From Zychaea mexicana (lineage: Eukaryota > Mucoromycota > Mucoromycetes > Mucorales > Lichtheimiaceae): a stretch of DNA of 64,000 bases. Shown here one piece after another: positions 23,108-33,637 of this stretch. Made by a program: the position numbers and the translations under genes. Each line of letters starts with the position of its first letter. Position 1 is the first letter of the stretch. Below the pieces are notes generated by a model that was not told where the DNA came from, searched no databases, and was given only the letters and a program-made list of their open reading frames with translations. The DNA is taken from assembly GCF_025766255.1 (NCBI RefSeq), contig NW_026516784.1, positions 62,001 through 126,000 of the forward strand, given 5' to 3'.

Positions 23108-25237
23108 GTACATACATTCTATACTCGCTTAAAATGTGCTGAAGTAAGAAAATGTCCAGTAAAAAAGCAACATTATGGCCGCGTGTAGTATAACATCGCC
23201 ATCCCGCCGTATATAAACGTAACATATACCTATTACAGCATCATTGATGTGATAGCACTGATCCGTATTTATCAGATAATAATACAGTAGTGACAATCAG
23301 ATTTATTTTTTTGGTTCTGTTAATACATAATCTATATTTTCATCATGTGATTGTGAAAGCTATTATATTGTTGAGCAGTCTTGAACATGGCTGCTTCAAT
23401 TTTGGAATGGTTTACAACCTTAATGTCAGCTCGAATCAAGAAATGACTCTTGTATCACGCTTGTTTTCTTCTTTTATGTATTACCAGTATATTTGTTAAA
23501 CTGGTACAGCGAATAACACCCGTTTCATTGAAATCGTTCCGAGATCGGTTGAAGGAAAAGAGGCCTGCTACTAAGATCATCGATACACAAATGATATAAC
23601 GCTTTGTGGCTATGTTTGCTCACATGTAGTATATATAGTTATGTGATCTTCGACCAATGGGAAATTTGTCGTGGCTTTGAAAGAAGGGAGAGGCGATGTA
23701 TTTTGATCAATGTTCCACATTAAATGATCGATCAACCATGAGGCTTTTTTTCTTTTGTTTATCTATTTTTATCTCTGATGATAATTTGATACTGTAAAAT
23801 GGTAACGAAAGAAGCATTGAGCTCTGCTGACAGGTTTGTTTTGGGCTTACTCACGGATGATTATATTCTAGTAAACTGCCGGTTTCTATTTTTTTTATAT
23901 ATGGGGACATGTGGAAATGTATGTATGTAGTACACATGGACCATGCTTCTTTGAAAAACATCAGGAGGAGAAATAAGAAACAGTGTCGGTATGATATTAT
24001 GTATACAGTGCCCACGCGATAACTTGATCTCCTCCGTGACGCCCAATTGTGATCAAGTCATCGAAATATCAAGTTATAGTGATATAGTGAGTAGCAGCTA
24101 AATCGTTCATTGGTGATGCAAAAACATGATCCATTCAACGAATCATCAAGTAATATCAGTATCAATTTATCGCGTGGGCAGTACAGTAGTCGCTGCTCAT
24201 CATCATACGTCCTATATGTTTTCGCTTCCAGTTATGCATCTTCCAACATTAATACTAGACCGTTCTATCCAGCAAAAACCAGGCGAGTACACCTGTTTTA
24301 AAAAAATAAAAACCCGTATGATTTTTTTGTTGATCGATTCGTTTTCTTGTTTCTCCTCTACGAAAAAGCACCTGTTCTCCACAATATAATATCATCATCT
24401 TGAAATAATGCAATGCATTGACTTCTTACTCGATAGTAACCTGGAATCACACCTGTCAAGCGAATGTTCCGCTTTTTGTAAATCTGTTTACGTATGAACC
24501 TTTGTTTGTGTTTTCTTGGCACAAGCAAAGCAGTTTATGTTTTGTTTCTCTCAAACATGACCGAGTTACTGAGAAAAAAACCTGTCTACAGGAGGTTGTG
24601 AAATAGGCCTCTTTTAAGTCAAAACGGATCCTACATCCTTAAACATATTGTATACAGCTTTGTTTTATGGCATCTAGTTTCTAGCGTATGGTCCGCTATG
24701 CCATCATCATAATTATAATGACTATAATAATACTCCTGCAAACATCTAACATCATTTTTTGCATTAAGTCTGATGAGTAATATATCATGCTTAGATAAAA
24801 AGTTTTTGATTTTTTTTCAAGCCAGGGTGGAGCCAAGTTGTTGCAGGTCGATTGTACATTGACCAGTAGCGAACAAGTTAGCAATAATCTGCTTTCGTCT
24901 AAATACATTGCTACATACAGTATAACGATACCGTGTCACCAACCGTGAGAAAAGCATCACTTACTGACAGGTTCTGAACGCGAAGGTAAAGATGGAGAGA
25001 TACTATTCTACGAGCTAGCGCTCTACCCTTTACGCTGTGATGATTACACTTTATCATGATCATTACTTCCTACACCAAGTCTTATTGCTGTAAAGGGCTT
25101 GTCCTGTTGGATGGTATAACTCCTAGCGTCCAAAAAAAAGTATATATAAAGAGGGCCATTCACAGCTTCATTTTGCTACTTACACACACATCGTTCTGTG
25201 CTCTCTTATACTACCTTTCTCCTCAAAACAACTCAAC
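23108..25237. other. Intergenic, about 2.1 kb
   Basis: AT-rich with only short open frames and no recognisable gene. The right end is the promoter of the secreted repeat protein, with a TATA box at 25141-25149 (97 bp before the ATG) and a CT-rich leader. Confidence 0.55.
25141..25149 (+). promoter_or_regulatory. TATA box of the secreted repeat-protein gene
   Basis: TATATATAAA begins here, 97 bp upstream of the ATG at 25238. A pyrimidine-rich leader and the start context CAACATGC follow. Such a clear TATA box fits a strongly or conditionally expressed gene. Confidence 0.6.
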
Positions 25238-26359
25238 ATGCGTCTCAATATCGCTCTTTCCGTTGCTGCCATGGCCATCCTCTCCAGTGTACAGGGATCG
25301 CCTATCTCTTTGGCTCGCCGTGATGATGAAAAGTCAGTCGATGGAAAATACTACGATGGCGGATATGACAAGGACTATGACCACGATGGCTACTACCGTG
25401 GTGATTATGGCAAGGGCTACGACCATGATGGCTACTACCGTGGTGTTTATGGCAAGGGCTACGACCATGATGGCTACTACCGTGGTGATTACGGCAAGGG
25501 CTATGACCACGATGGCTACTACCGTGGTGATTATGGTAAGGGCTATGACCACGATGGCTACTACCGTGGTGATTATGGCAAGGGCCATAGAGGATCCGCT
25601 ATGTACAAGGACGAATACGGAAATTACGTCTCCAAGGCTGGCTACTATGACAAGAAGAGCGGCAAGTTCATTGGCAGCCTTGCCGTCTATGGCAAAAACG
25701 CCGATAAGTACGATTACAAGGACGTCTATGGCAGCGCTGCATTTTACGACAGCAAGCCCAACAAGTACGGTTATAAATATGGTGATGCTGGATACTACGA
25801 TTACTATGGCTACTACCGTGGTGATTATGGCAAGGGCTACGACCATGATGGCTACTACCGTGGTGGTTATGGCAAGGGCTATGACCGTGATGGCAAATAT
25901 GACGACCATGACGGCAAGTACGACGACCATGATGGCAAGTACGACGACCACGATGGCAAGTACGACGACCACGATGGCAAGTACGACGACCACGATGGCA
26001 AACACGACGACCATGATGGCAAGTACGACGACCATGATGGCAAGTACGACGACCATGATGGCAAGTACGACGACCATGACGGTAAGCACGACAATCACAA
26101 AGACAAGCGCGACGACCATGATGGCAAATATGACGACCACGATGGCAAGTACGATGACCATGATGGCAAATATGACGACCACGATGGCAAATATGATGAC
26201 CACGATGGCAAATATGACGACCATGATGGCAAATATGATGACCATGATGGCAAGTACGACGACCATGATGGCAAATATGACTACTATGACGGCAAGTACG
26301 ACGACCACGATGGCAAATATGACGACCACAAGGGCAAGGACGATAAGGACGGCAAGTAA
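25238..26359 (+). CDS. Secreted tandem-repeat protein rich in Asp, His, Lys, Tyr and Gly
   Basis: A 373-aa single-exon protein. The first 20 residues are a signal peptide (MRLNIALSVAAMAILSSVQG), and a dibasic ARR site follows at about residues 26-28, consistent with Kex2-type processing. Next come about five perfect or near-perfect 14-residue repeats of the type YDHDGYYRGDYGKG. A Tyr/Gly/Lys-rich unique segment of about 70 residues follows (with GNYVSKAGYYDKKSGKF), then two more 14-mers. The C-terminal half is about 23 copies of the heptad YDDHDGK, with variants HDDHDGK, HDNHKDK and RDDHDGK. There are no cysteines. The repeat puts an Asp/His cluster in every unit, suggesting metal binding or a charged cell-wall or secreted polymer, but this is inference and no family is recognised. 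Repeat periodicity also leaves long open frames in two other frames, which I treat as artefacts. Confidence 0.9.
   Translation: MRLNIALSVAAMAILSSVQGSPISLARRDDEKSVDGKYYDGGYDKDYDHDGYYRGDYGKGYDHDGYYRGVYGKGYDHDGYYRGDYGKGYDHDGYYRGDYGKGYDHDGYYRGDYGKGHRGSAMYKDEYGNYVSKAGYYDKKSGKFIGSLAVYGKNADKYDYKDVYGSAAFYDSKPNKYGYKYGDAGYYDYYGYYRGDYGKGYDHDGYYRGGYGKGYDRDGKYDDHDGKYDDHDGKYDDHDGKYDDHDGKYDDHDGKHDDHDGKYDDHDGKYDDHDGKYDDHDGKHDNHKDKRDDHDGKYDDHDGKYDDHDGKYDDHDGKYDDHDGKYDDHDGKYDDHDGKYDDHDGKYDYYDGKYDDHDGKYDDHKGKDDKDGK
25376..25585 (+). repeat. Tandem 42-bp repeats (14-aa units)
   Basis: Five consecutive 42-bp units encode YDHDGYYRG(D/V)YGKG. They differ by a few synonymous changes and one Asp to Val change. Two further units lie near 25800-25885. 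Confidence 0.85.
25898..26356 (+). repeat. Tandem 21-bp repeats (7-aa units)
   Basis: About 23 units of 21 bp encode YDDHDGK-type heptads. They vary mainly at third positions (TAC/TAT, GAC/GAT, CAC/CAT, AAG/AAA), so selection on the protein is plausible despite repeat expansion. Confidence 0.85.
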
Positions 26360-27865
26360 TATAAAGCCCTTCGACTCTTTTGTTTCTTTTTCCTTTCCAT
26401 CTCTAAAAAAGTTATCTAGCAGTACCTCATTCCTCTTTTCTTTGTCTTGTATTCGAAATCAAATCATCATAGCAGTACCCAAAACCTTTTTTTCTTTTCT
26501 GTAACACCACCAAGTAACTCAAAAGCCTAACAAGAAGCTGGTTTTAAATTCCTTTGTTATTATATTCTGTGCAGTATCTTCTCTTTCCTTTGTCAAGAAT
26601 AAATGATCTTTCTCCTTTGAACTCATCTGTATTCTTCCTTCGAGTATGTATAGTCCGCTGCTTGATTATGTACAAAAGATCCCTATAAGAGATAGCTTTA
26701 TCAACAACAACAACAACACCAAGACGCACATGTATGCTGCTTTCTCCATAGAAAATGAAATTGCCACTAATGCGTGAGAATGTGCAGCGATAAGGAGGTT
26801 GCAGGCTCCGCTTCTCATTGGATAAGCCGATCAAAGAGATAAGCTTATTTTGGCATATCAGGAATCTTAAAAAAATGCTTCATTCTCCAGGACAGTCAAA
26901 AATAAAGAGGTTAGATTACGAGTGTGTGTGTGTGTGTGTGTGTGTTATATGCGGGGAGATCGCTGATGATTATTGGATCAGACACACGTAGACAGGACAA
27001 GGACATGGCTGGTTGAACCCCCCCCTCTTACTCTCTGCATTACAAAATTGACCACGATTCAAACGACCAAGCATAAATATGCGTGAGATTCAAAGCGACT
27101 AGCCATTCATGTTGTAGCTGCGTACAGTATAAAAGGCCCACGGATGCTATAGCTTATCTCTTTCTAATTTCACCATGGAAGACTTTCGAATATGCATGCA
27201 CAGTTCTTTCTTTCTGAGATTACAAGGGTGTTTGTTCCCCTATCGTGGCAAGGCAGTGTGAATCGGTTTCCATGGTGTCACAGCAGCCAATGTTGCTATA
27301 GCGCATACATTTGAAGCTGTGTTGTGTTTATTATGCAGAGAGAGAGAGAGAGAGGAGGGGGGGGGGCGTAACTCACATTTGAGAGCGAAAAGACGCCCTG
27401 TTGTCCATTTCATGCATTGTCGTCAAGTGAGCAGGTGTGTGTTGTTATGATGAAATGTGACCCAAACACTTGGACCTTTTGTTGACGTGGTACAACAACA
27501 AAAAGCAACCAAACAAAAAAATGCTTATCGGTTCTTTTTTAATAATTGTTGTTATTATTCCTGCGACAAGAATAAAAGGTGGTGTTTTTTTGATTTGATA
27601 CAGGCGAAATGTGCAAAGTGGAATAATGCATGTGGGTAGTAGGTGATGGCGATGGGTGGGCTGGAAAAAAGAGAAGAGGACGTTGGCATATGAGAAAGCA
27701 AAATGAACAACAAAATAGCAAATGGAGAGTAGAAAACTGCAAAAGGGATAAGAAGAAGAAGAAGAAGACTGGGTGATTATTTTTTTCTTTTTGATTTGGG
27801 CAGAAAGAGAGGGAGATATGTGCATGATGGGGATGATGGGGATTGACGGCTGTGACTAACCATCA
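26360..27865. other. Intergenic, about 1.5 kb
   Basis: No gene is seen. It contains a (TG)n microsatellite (26922-26945), a GA run followed by a G run (about 27336-27367), and the 3' flanks of two converging genes. Confidence 0.55.
26922..26945. repeat. (GT)n microsatellite
   Basis: Uninterrupted GT dinucleotides. Confidence 0.9.
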
Positions 27866-28128
27866 TTATTTCAGTGAGGCATTGGTGCTACCGTACGACA
27901 TGGACCGCCTTCTGGCGCCTTCAAACGCATGCTGTAGCGACAGACCGGTCGGCATAAAGTAGCTCGGCATGGACGACGCCATGTCAACAGTGCCGTTGGC
28001 AGTCGCGTTGGACGAGGACGAGGGCGAGCTGGCCTGTGATGACGAGCCTGGCGATTGCTGTGTCGGTGATAAGAGCCCCGTGGGGATGAATGACAAGGAC
28101 GTTGTGTTGATGAGTGGCGGTTGCTGTT

Positions 28129-28177
<49 letters not shown>

Positions 28178-28312
28178 ATGATGGTATTGCTGTTGCTGTA
28201 GCGCATTGGTCTCGGACATACGCCGTTGATGGAACGGAGCACACGCCGATGTGTGTGAGGCAAAGGTGTCGGTCTTTTCAAACGTTCTTCCACACTTGCA
28301 ACGAAAAGGCAT
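27866..28312 (-). CDS. Small zinc-finger protein with His and Gln runs
   Basis: A 148-aa single-exon frame on the minus strand. The N-terminus has a compact Cys/His motif, FRCKCGRTFEKTDTFASH followed by TSAC. Its spacing, C-x-C-x12-H-x4-C, suggests a variant C2HC zinc finger. Runs of eight His and about nine Gln follow, and then a Ser/Pro/Thr-rich tail with repeated SSS, PTGL and SMSYGSTN. The upstream (plus-strand) flank is A/G-rich, which gives a pyrimidine-rich leader for this gene. The function is unknown. A regulatory or nucleic-acid-binding role is a guess from the finger and homopolymers. Confidence 0.68.
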
Positions 28313-29699
28313 TTTGAAAGAAGAAAGTAAAAAAAAGAGGGAGAAAAAGAAAGAAGAGGGAGGGAGTTTGCTGATGGGAAAGAAAATTGGGGGAAAAAAT
28401 CAAATGGGAGAGTGGCACCCTCTCCTCCAACCAACCAACCAACCAACCCTCCACAAGCATCTGCTTGGAGACAGGTCTTCATACGTCACCCGCCCAAAAA
28501 GTTGGTGGCCACATGATCCCTTCCTTTTAAATGCTCCCCTCCTCCCCGCAACTTTCGCAGTTCGCAGCAGCAGCATTATCCCACTCTTCTCGTCGAAAAG
28601 CTTCTTTGATTTCAAACTGAGCTCGTTCTAAAACAACACTAAAAACGCAGATGATGATGGAGCCAGGAGGATCTGCCCAATAGTAATCCATCGTCCGTCC
28701 AGTGGCAACATCTTTCCTCAAGTAGTGGGGGGGGGTGATGCTTTACCAGCTAAATCTAAGCGTAAAGTAGCTGCCTTTGCTCTCGGGCTACAGATGTTGC
28801 AGTGCTGGCCTACGTTGATAGGTGCATGCAAGCAACAACTTGCTTTTTATGGACTGTTTTGGTCAAATAGCAACACAGCAGCACATTTTTCATGCAAAAT
28901 ATGTTTTGAGTTACCCAGTCCCTCTGGTGCTGCTACTGTGCAGTATTACTTTTTCACATGGGGGCCATACTAACATGTTCTAGCAAGGTAAATCTCTTGT
29001 ATCTGTTATAGATCCAGAATCTACCAATGTGATGGATGATTGCAAGATAAAGATCTTTCTTTCTCTTTGTTCGTAGTACGTGAATAGTAAGCTTATATGC
29101 TTACATGACAATATGGAACAGTAGTCGTCATGCTTCTTAACCGGTCATTTACACACTCTCTCTGTACAACCTATAAAAGAATTTGAGAGATGATGATGAT
29201 GTCTTGGTTTCACAATAAGCTTGTGCTTGGTTTTAATCTTTTTTTTTTTGGCACAGCTACTGTAATTAGTAGCATTATGATAGTAGTAGCGATGTGCCGG
29301 GTAGCATATGTAGCGTTGGCAACAAAAGATCACTTACACACATTAGCTCTTATTGAATTCTTTTCTACGTAAAAGTGGCTTTAATGACTTGCATGCATTT
29401 TCATAGCGTCAAGGCGGCAGGGTAACTTTGATAAGATGCCGCTTCTCACGAATTCCTCCTGATTTACCTTCCATTTCCAGTAACAATGCTAGTTAATAAT
29501 ATGCTCTACGTAACCTATGCATCATTTTCTTCTTTTCATCTTCGCACGCCCACACCGATTGCTTATTTGTGTATAGTCCGTAAGGCGTTGTTGTTTGCGT
29601 AGTACCATGCGTACATCCCCCCCCTATATCCAAACATCACACCTTGACGGAACACGCATCCCCCTTAACAGACAGAGCAAACCCTGTCTTCCGCCTCGC
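28313..29699. other. Intergenic, no gene recognised
   Basis: The left end is a purine-rich leader or promoter of the minus-strand zinc-finger gene, with CCAACCAACC repeats near 28429-28450. An 82-codon open frame at 28725-28973 has no recognisable feature. The rest is AT-rich. Confidence 0.45.
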
Positions 29700-30030
29700 C
29701 CATTCAAAATAGCTCCTGGTCAATGACAAACACTTGGGTACGGTAGGCGCGAAAAAAAAAAAAAAAAGAACTGTCAATGCCACCATTTGCAGTGTCTTTG
29801 GCAACAAAATTTAGGCGTGCGGTCATGAATTTCTGGGCAACAACCCTTGGCAGCCAATCTCTACATCCTCGTTGATGGCAACACTTGGGTTCTATGATGA
29901 GTGAAGGAGTTTGGGACCCTGTGCCCTGTAGCAGGATACCAAGGTCTACCAATACTCTGCGAAACCAATTTACACTTTGAAAACGAAGCTGTTTTCAAGT
30001 ACTACTCTTGATAAGTGGAATCGCTAGCAA
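29700..30030 (-). pseudogene. Possible gene remnant
   Basis: On the minus strand the stretch reads protein-like in pieces, such as RDWLPRVVAQKFM, ARLNFVAKDTANGGID and AYRTQVFVIDQELF. These are interrupted by a poly-T/poly-A run at 29753-29767 and by stops in each frame. The family is not recognised. It could also be chance. Confidence 0.25.
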
Positions 30031-31578
30031 GCTAGAATTCGATAACTTTCTTTTCTTAAATTTAAAACATTGCGATCTCGGCGATCAGATTGAGTGGGGT
30101 GTGTGCCTTGAAAAGAAACGTGCGGTGCGGCAGGCGTGGCGAGACATCAAGACGACGACTTTCACTGAGCAAAACGTCACTAGACATACAGGATGGACAG
30201 GGCCTTCTTCTTATAGCATAGATTACAAGTGAACCTTTAATGAAATCAATCAAGTCATTGCATTCGCTTTCCCTGATTTGTTTTTAACTGTCGCTTCTGA
30301 ATATTCCAAGTAGGACGGATCCCGCGTGACAGCAGTGTATACTACCTCTATGGTTACAAACAACGCTAGTCTTTAATAAATTATGTAATACAAGGAGCAC
30401 TTTTCTCATACGATAAACTACTGTGGCTATGCTCTCAGCAGCGATAAAAGAAATCTATATAGGTACAGTCGATAGAATTAAGGTTGCCTGCCTATTGGGG
30501 AGTGGGGTAATCTAAGGTGCTTGTCGAGTCTCTCCTTTTCTTTTTTCTTACCTTTTCCAAGGAATGTAATCTTATATTTTGATGGTGACTAAGACAGAGA
30601 TACTTGTTCCCTTATCTCTCCCATGTGCATGACCTCCTTCCATGCCCTTTTTTCCCCTAATATCATGTAATATGACGACAGTAAGTTATATATCTCATTG
30701 AAATGCGTGTATCTGTTGGAAGAGCCATTTTTGTTATGAACAGATCGAGCATTTTTGTCTAAAAACAGAAGAATTTAAATTAAAGGGTCAGCACACCCTT
30801 TTGGCTTGTCTGTATCACTAAATCGTCAGAGATCGATAAAGTGCAATAGGTCAAGTGATGGATGTGTGCTGCACATCCTTGATCACATTGCAGCATTTCA
30901 ATCGTGATTAAGAGAACGCTAACACAAAAAAACTTCCTTTCTCTGCTGCTGCTCCAGTGATCCTACCTCTACTTCTAGCACAGCAGGTTCCCTATGTATA
31001 CTTACAGGTACAAGCTTGGAAGATCATGTTGTAAAAACTTGAACCGGCAGCTCGCTCAAATCAAAAAGCCTGAGCTAATGCTATATAGGGAGATACGCAA
31101 ATTAATTATTGTTTTGCTTAGCTTATACCAGAGCAAAAGGTGTACATAGCTTTCATCACAATGTGATTATTGTCCGGGTTAATGTATACAAGGAAAAAGA
31201 CCAACTACTTTATCTGTAGCACATTTTTCTGGTACTGATTTCGTTTTCAAATAGTGCCCGATACAGTATGCACATTTACAGCAAGACATTTCCCTGTAGA
31301 TACGAGTACATGTACCTCTTACAAAAGAAGCCTTTTCCATCTGTCTCAGCGCTGGTCGAAAGGTCAAGCTACATTTTATTTTACGCTCTTCTTGAATTGC
31401 TGACACAAACTGTTTCAAACCACTCGAGTAACTGACAATCACTTGCAAGGGTACTGTCATGATGCGTTTCCTCTCCTTCACATACGCAATGTGTCATGGA
31501 AGATAGCACACATACACGTAGCATTGCGAGTAAAATCAAAATTACTATGTACATTATACTTTTATTAGTTGTCGTATT
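30031..31578. other. Intergenic, about 1.5 kb
   Basis: No gene is recognised. A short perfect hairpin (GGATGTG, 5-nt loop, CACATCC) lies near 30860-30880. Several 60-100-codon open frames look random. Confidence 0.45.
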
Positions 31579-33302
31579 CTACCCTGACAAGAACTCCCTT
31601 TTCATATTTAATGCAAATCTTGAGCTAATAGCCTCAAGTCGCACAAGATAGAGCACTATTCGTTCGTCAACTAGATGCACCCTTGCGATGGCGCGTTGCA
31701 CACCCAACTGTAGCAACACGTCGCTACCACTTGCATCACACTGTCGCCAACTATCCAGCTCTTTCAGATCCTCAAGATAACGTATGGGTCGATCATCCAC
31801 CGTCATCGCACATGCGTCATCCAGCATCACGTGCGTATCATCGACGCCATTGAGCGCCATGCCTTGGCTCAATTCACGCAGTTTCCGCTTATGTGGATCA
31901 GTGAGTTCGGCCGAAAGCATCCGACACTCTGTACCATGCATATCGGCTTGGTGAACTTTTATGCGGAAATCCGATAATTGAACGAGGAGTGCATGGGATG
32001 TGCCGCCACGCTTGTATTGCAGCATACCGCTGTCGCTGCTGCAGTTGCTACTGCTACTGCTGCTGGTTCTGTCATTTTCTTTAGGTCGCATCAAATTCGC
32101 TGCCCGGACATCGTGGAGATATACGAGCACTTCAAGACACTCTTGGTCACCCAGTCCGTCGAGTGTTTCGCGCGAAACAAGCAACTTATCCCGCAAGTGC
32201 TTGAATGCATAATATTGTGCATCTTTGACCAGGTTTTTACGATGCAGTTCGTCGCGAATACGGATGGTGTAACCGCGCAAATGGCTGATAATGTCTTGAA
32301 ACAAGTCCGGATCGCGATCAATATAAAATGGACTCGTTTGGATGCCATTGCCGTTAGGAATAAATAATAAGTCTTTGATGGGTCCGGTAAAGTAGTTTGT
32401 TGACTCTCCATCTAGTTATTTACTCATTAGATAAAACAGCAGTGAGAAAAAAAAATGGAAGGTTTGAAGTTACCTTTTTGAAACAAAGACCAAGGAAGTC
32501 GAAATACACGACCACCCACATTCACAAAAAGATACTGGAGGAGGAAGGCACGTAATCGTTTCAAACCATAGTAATTAGCGTCGCTTAGTAGCGCCTGGTT
32601 CTGGAGCTGATCCCGAGGCTGAACATAATAGCCGCGTAGATGCTGCACAACCAAGTTAAAAACGTCGGGTTCGCGATCCACATGCATGATGCGTGTGTTT
32701 TTGCTTCGTCTAAAATACTCGGTAAAGAAATTCTGTGGCCCGTCACTTTTGATCGATTCCCAGCTGAGACGGAACGGTCGGCCGCCTACAACAATGGCGA
32801 ACATGGCCTGTTTGGGTGGTTCGTACTGGCTGTCGTCGACGCTTTTGGTGTTGTTGCTGCTGGGTGTCGTACAAACGCTGTTACCCGTCTGTTGTGGCTG
32901 CGGTCGTGCGTCGTCGTCGTCTTGTCGCGTCCGTTTCTGTCCCGCCACCGCTGCTACTGCTGCTGGAGGTCCTTGAACTGTTGTTTGCTGTTGTCCCGAA
33001 AGAGCGGCTGGCTGGAAATCGTTGTTCACGACATTGTCAGTAGCAGCAGAATCGATTTGAACAGCAGGATCGAGCGGACAAGTAGGATTGTCATTCGTGA
33101 TAAATTCGAATAGATTGTCGGGAATAGCAGCAGTTGTACCAAACAAGGCTCCATCGGTCATCATTAAGTTCTGGTATACATCATTGTTGGTGGGCAAGGT
33201 ATAGTCAAAATTGAATGCTTCGTTGGGACCATTTGCATTACTGTTGCTGTTAGTATTATTATTACTAATATTATTATTATTATTACTGCTATTGGCGTCC
33301 AT
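31579..33302 (-). CDS. Protein with two BTB/KCTD-type (K+ channel T1-like) domains
   Basis: Two exons on the minus strand (33302-32474, 32411-31579) give 1662 nt, or 553 aa. The N-terminus is Asn-rich (NSSNNNNNISNNN), followed by acidic and Gln-rich sequence. Two tandem BTB_2/T1-like domains follow. The first runs from about FAIVVGGRPFRLSWESI to SDANYYGLKRLRAFL. The second runs from YLFVNVGGRVFRLPWSLF to AQYYAFKHLRDKL. Each has the family pattern of an NVGG-type first strand, RDPD-type (DREPDVF, DRDPDLF) and HLRGY. No membrane segments follow, so this is a soluble oligomerisation or Cul3-adaptor-type protein rather than a channel. The intron falls inside the second domain. I chose the ATG at 33302 because an acceptor-like CCGCAG sits just upstream. 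An in-frame ATG at 33359 would add 19 residues. Confidence 0.87.
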
Positions 33303-33637
33303 GTCCCGTAATATGGCACAGTATACAAAATTCCTGCGGAACGAAAGGCCAGCGTTCAAAGACAGCAGCCTTTTTTTTTTCTAGCATCTTCCATTTCATC
33401 GGTGACTTTGGAGCTGACACCAATCTTTCTTAGTTTCCCCCCGGTTGCCCACCCCCACTGGTTCGCTTCTTTTTTTTTTTTTTTCTGTAATTCTTTTAAC
33501 CCCCCCTCTCTTCCTCTCTTTCTCTTTTTTCTTACCCACTCGCACAGTTTAGCCTTTTGTTTGCGTCCTTTCTGCGACCGACTGTATAGACCGAGGGCCT
33601 TGATATCCGAACCACATAAACGAGAAAAATAATAATA
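33303..33637. promoter_or_regulatory. Divergent promoter between the double-BTB and TPR-DnaJ genes
   Basis: 335 bp between divergent starts. It contains T- and C-rich tracts (33467-33535) and an AATAATAATG start context for the plus-strand gene. No specific operator can be named. Confidence 0.5.

Noticed and set aside
24985..25045. A tRNA-like stretch on the minus strand (GGTAGAGCGCTAGCTCGTAG resembling a D-arm)
   Set aside because: No acceptor stem, no matching anticodon arm and no GGTTCGA-type T-arm at the right distance. At most it is a tRNA remnant.
25879..26094. Short minus-strand frame of Ser/Trp/Pro repeats across the secreted-protein gene
   Set aside because: It is a mirror of the 21-bp repeat array with no start context, signal or independent support.
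32640..33113. 157-codon plus-strand frame
   Set aside because: It is antisense to the BTB gene, whose conserved domains are on the minus strand.
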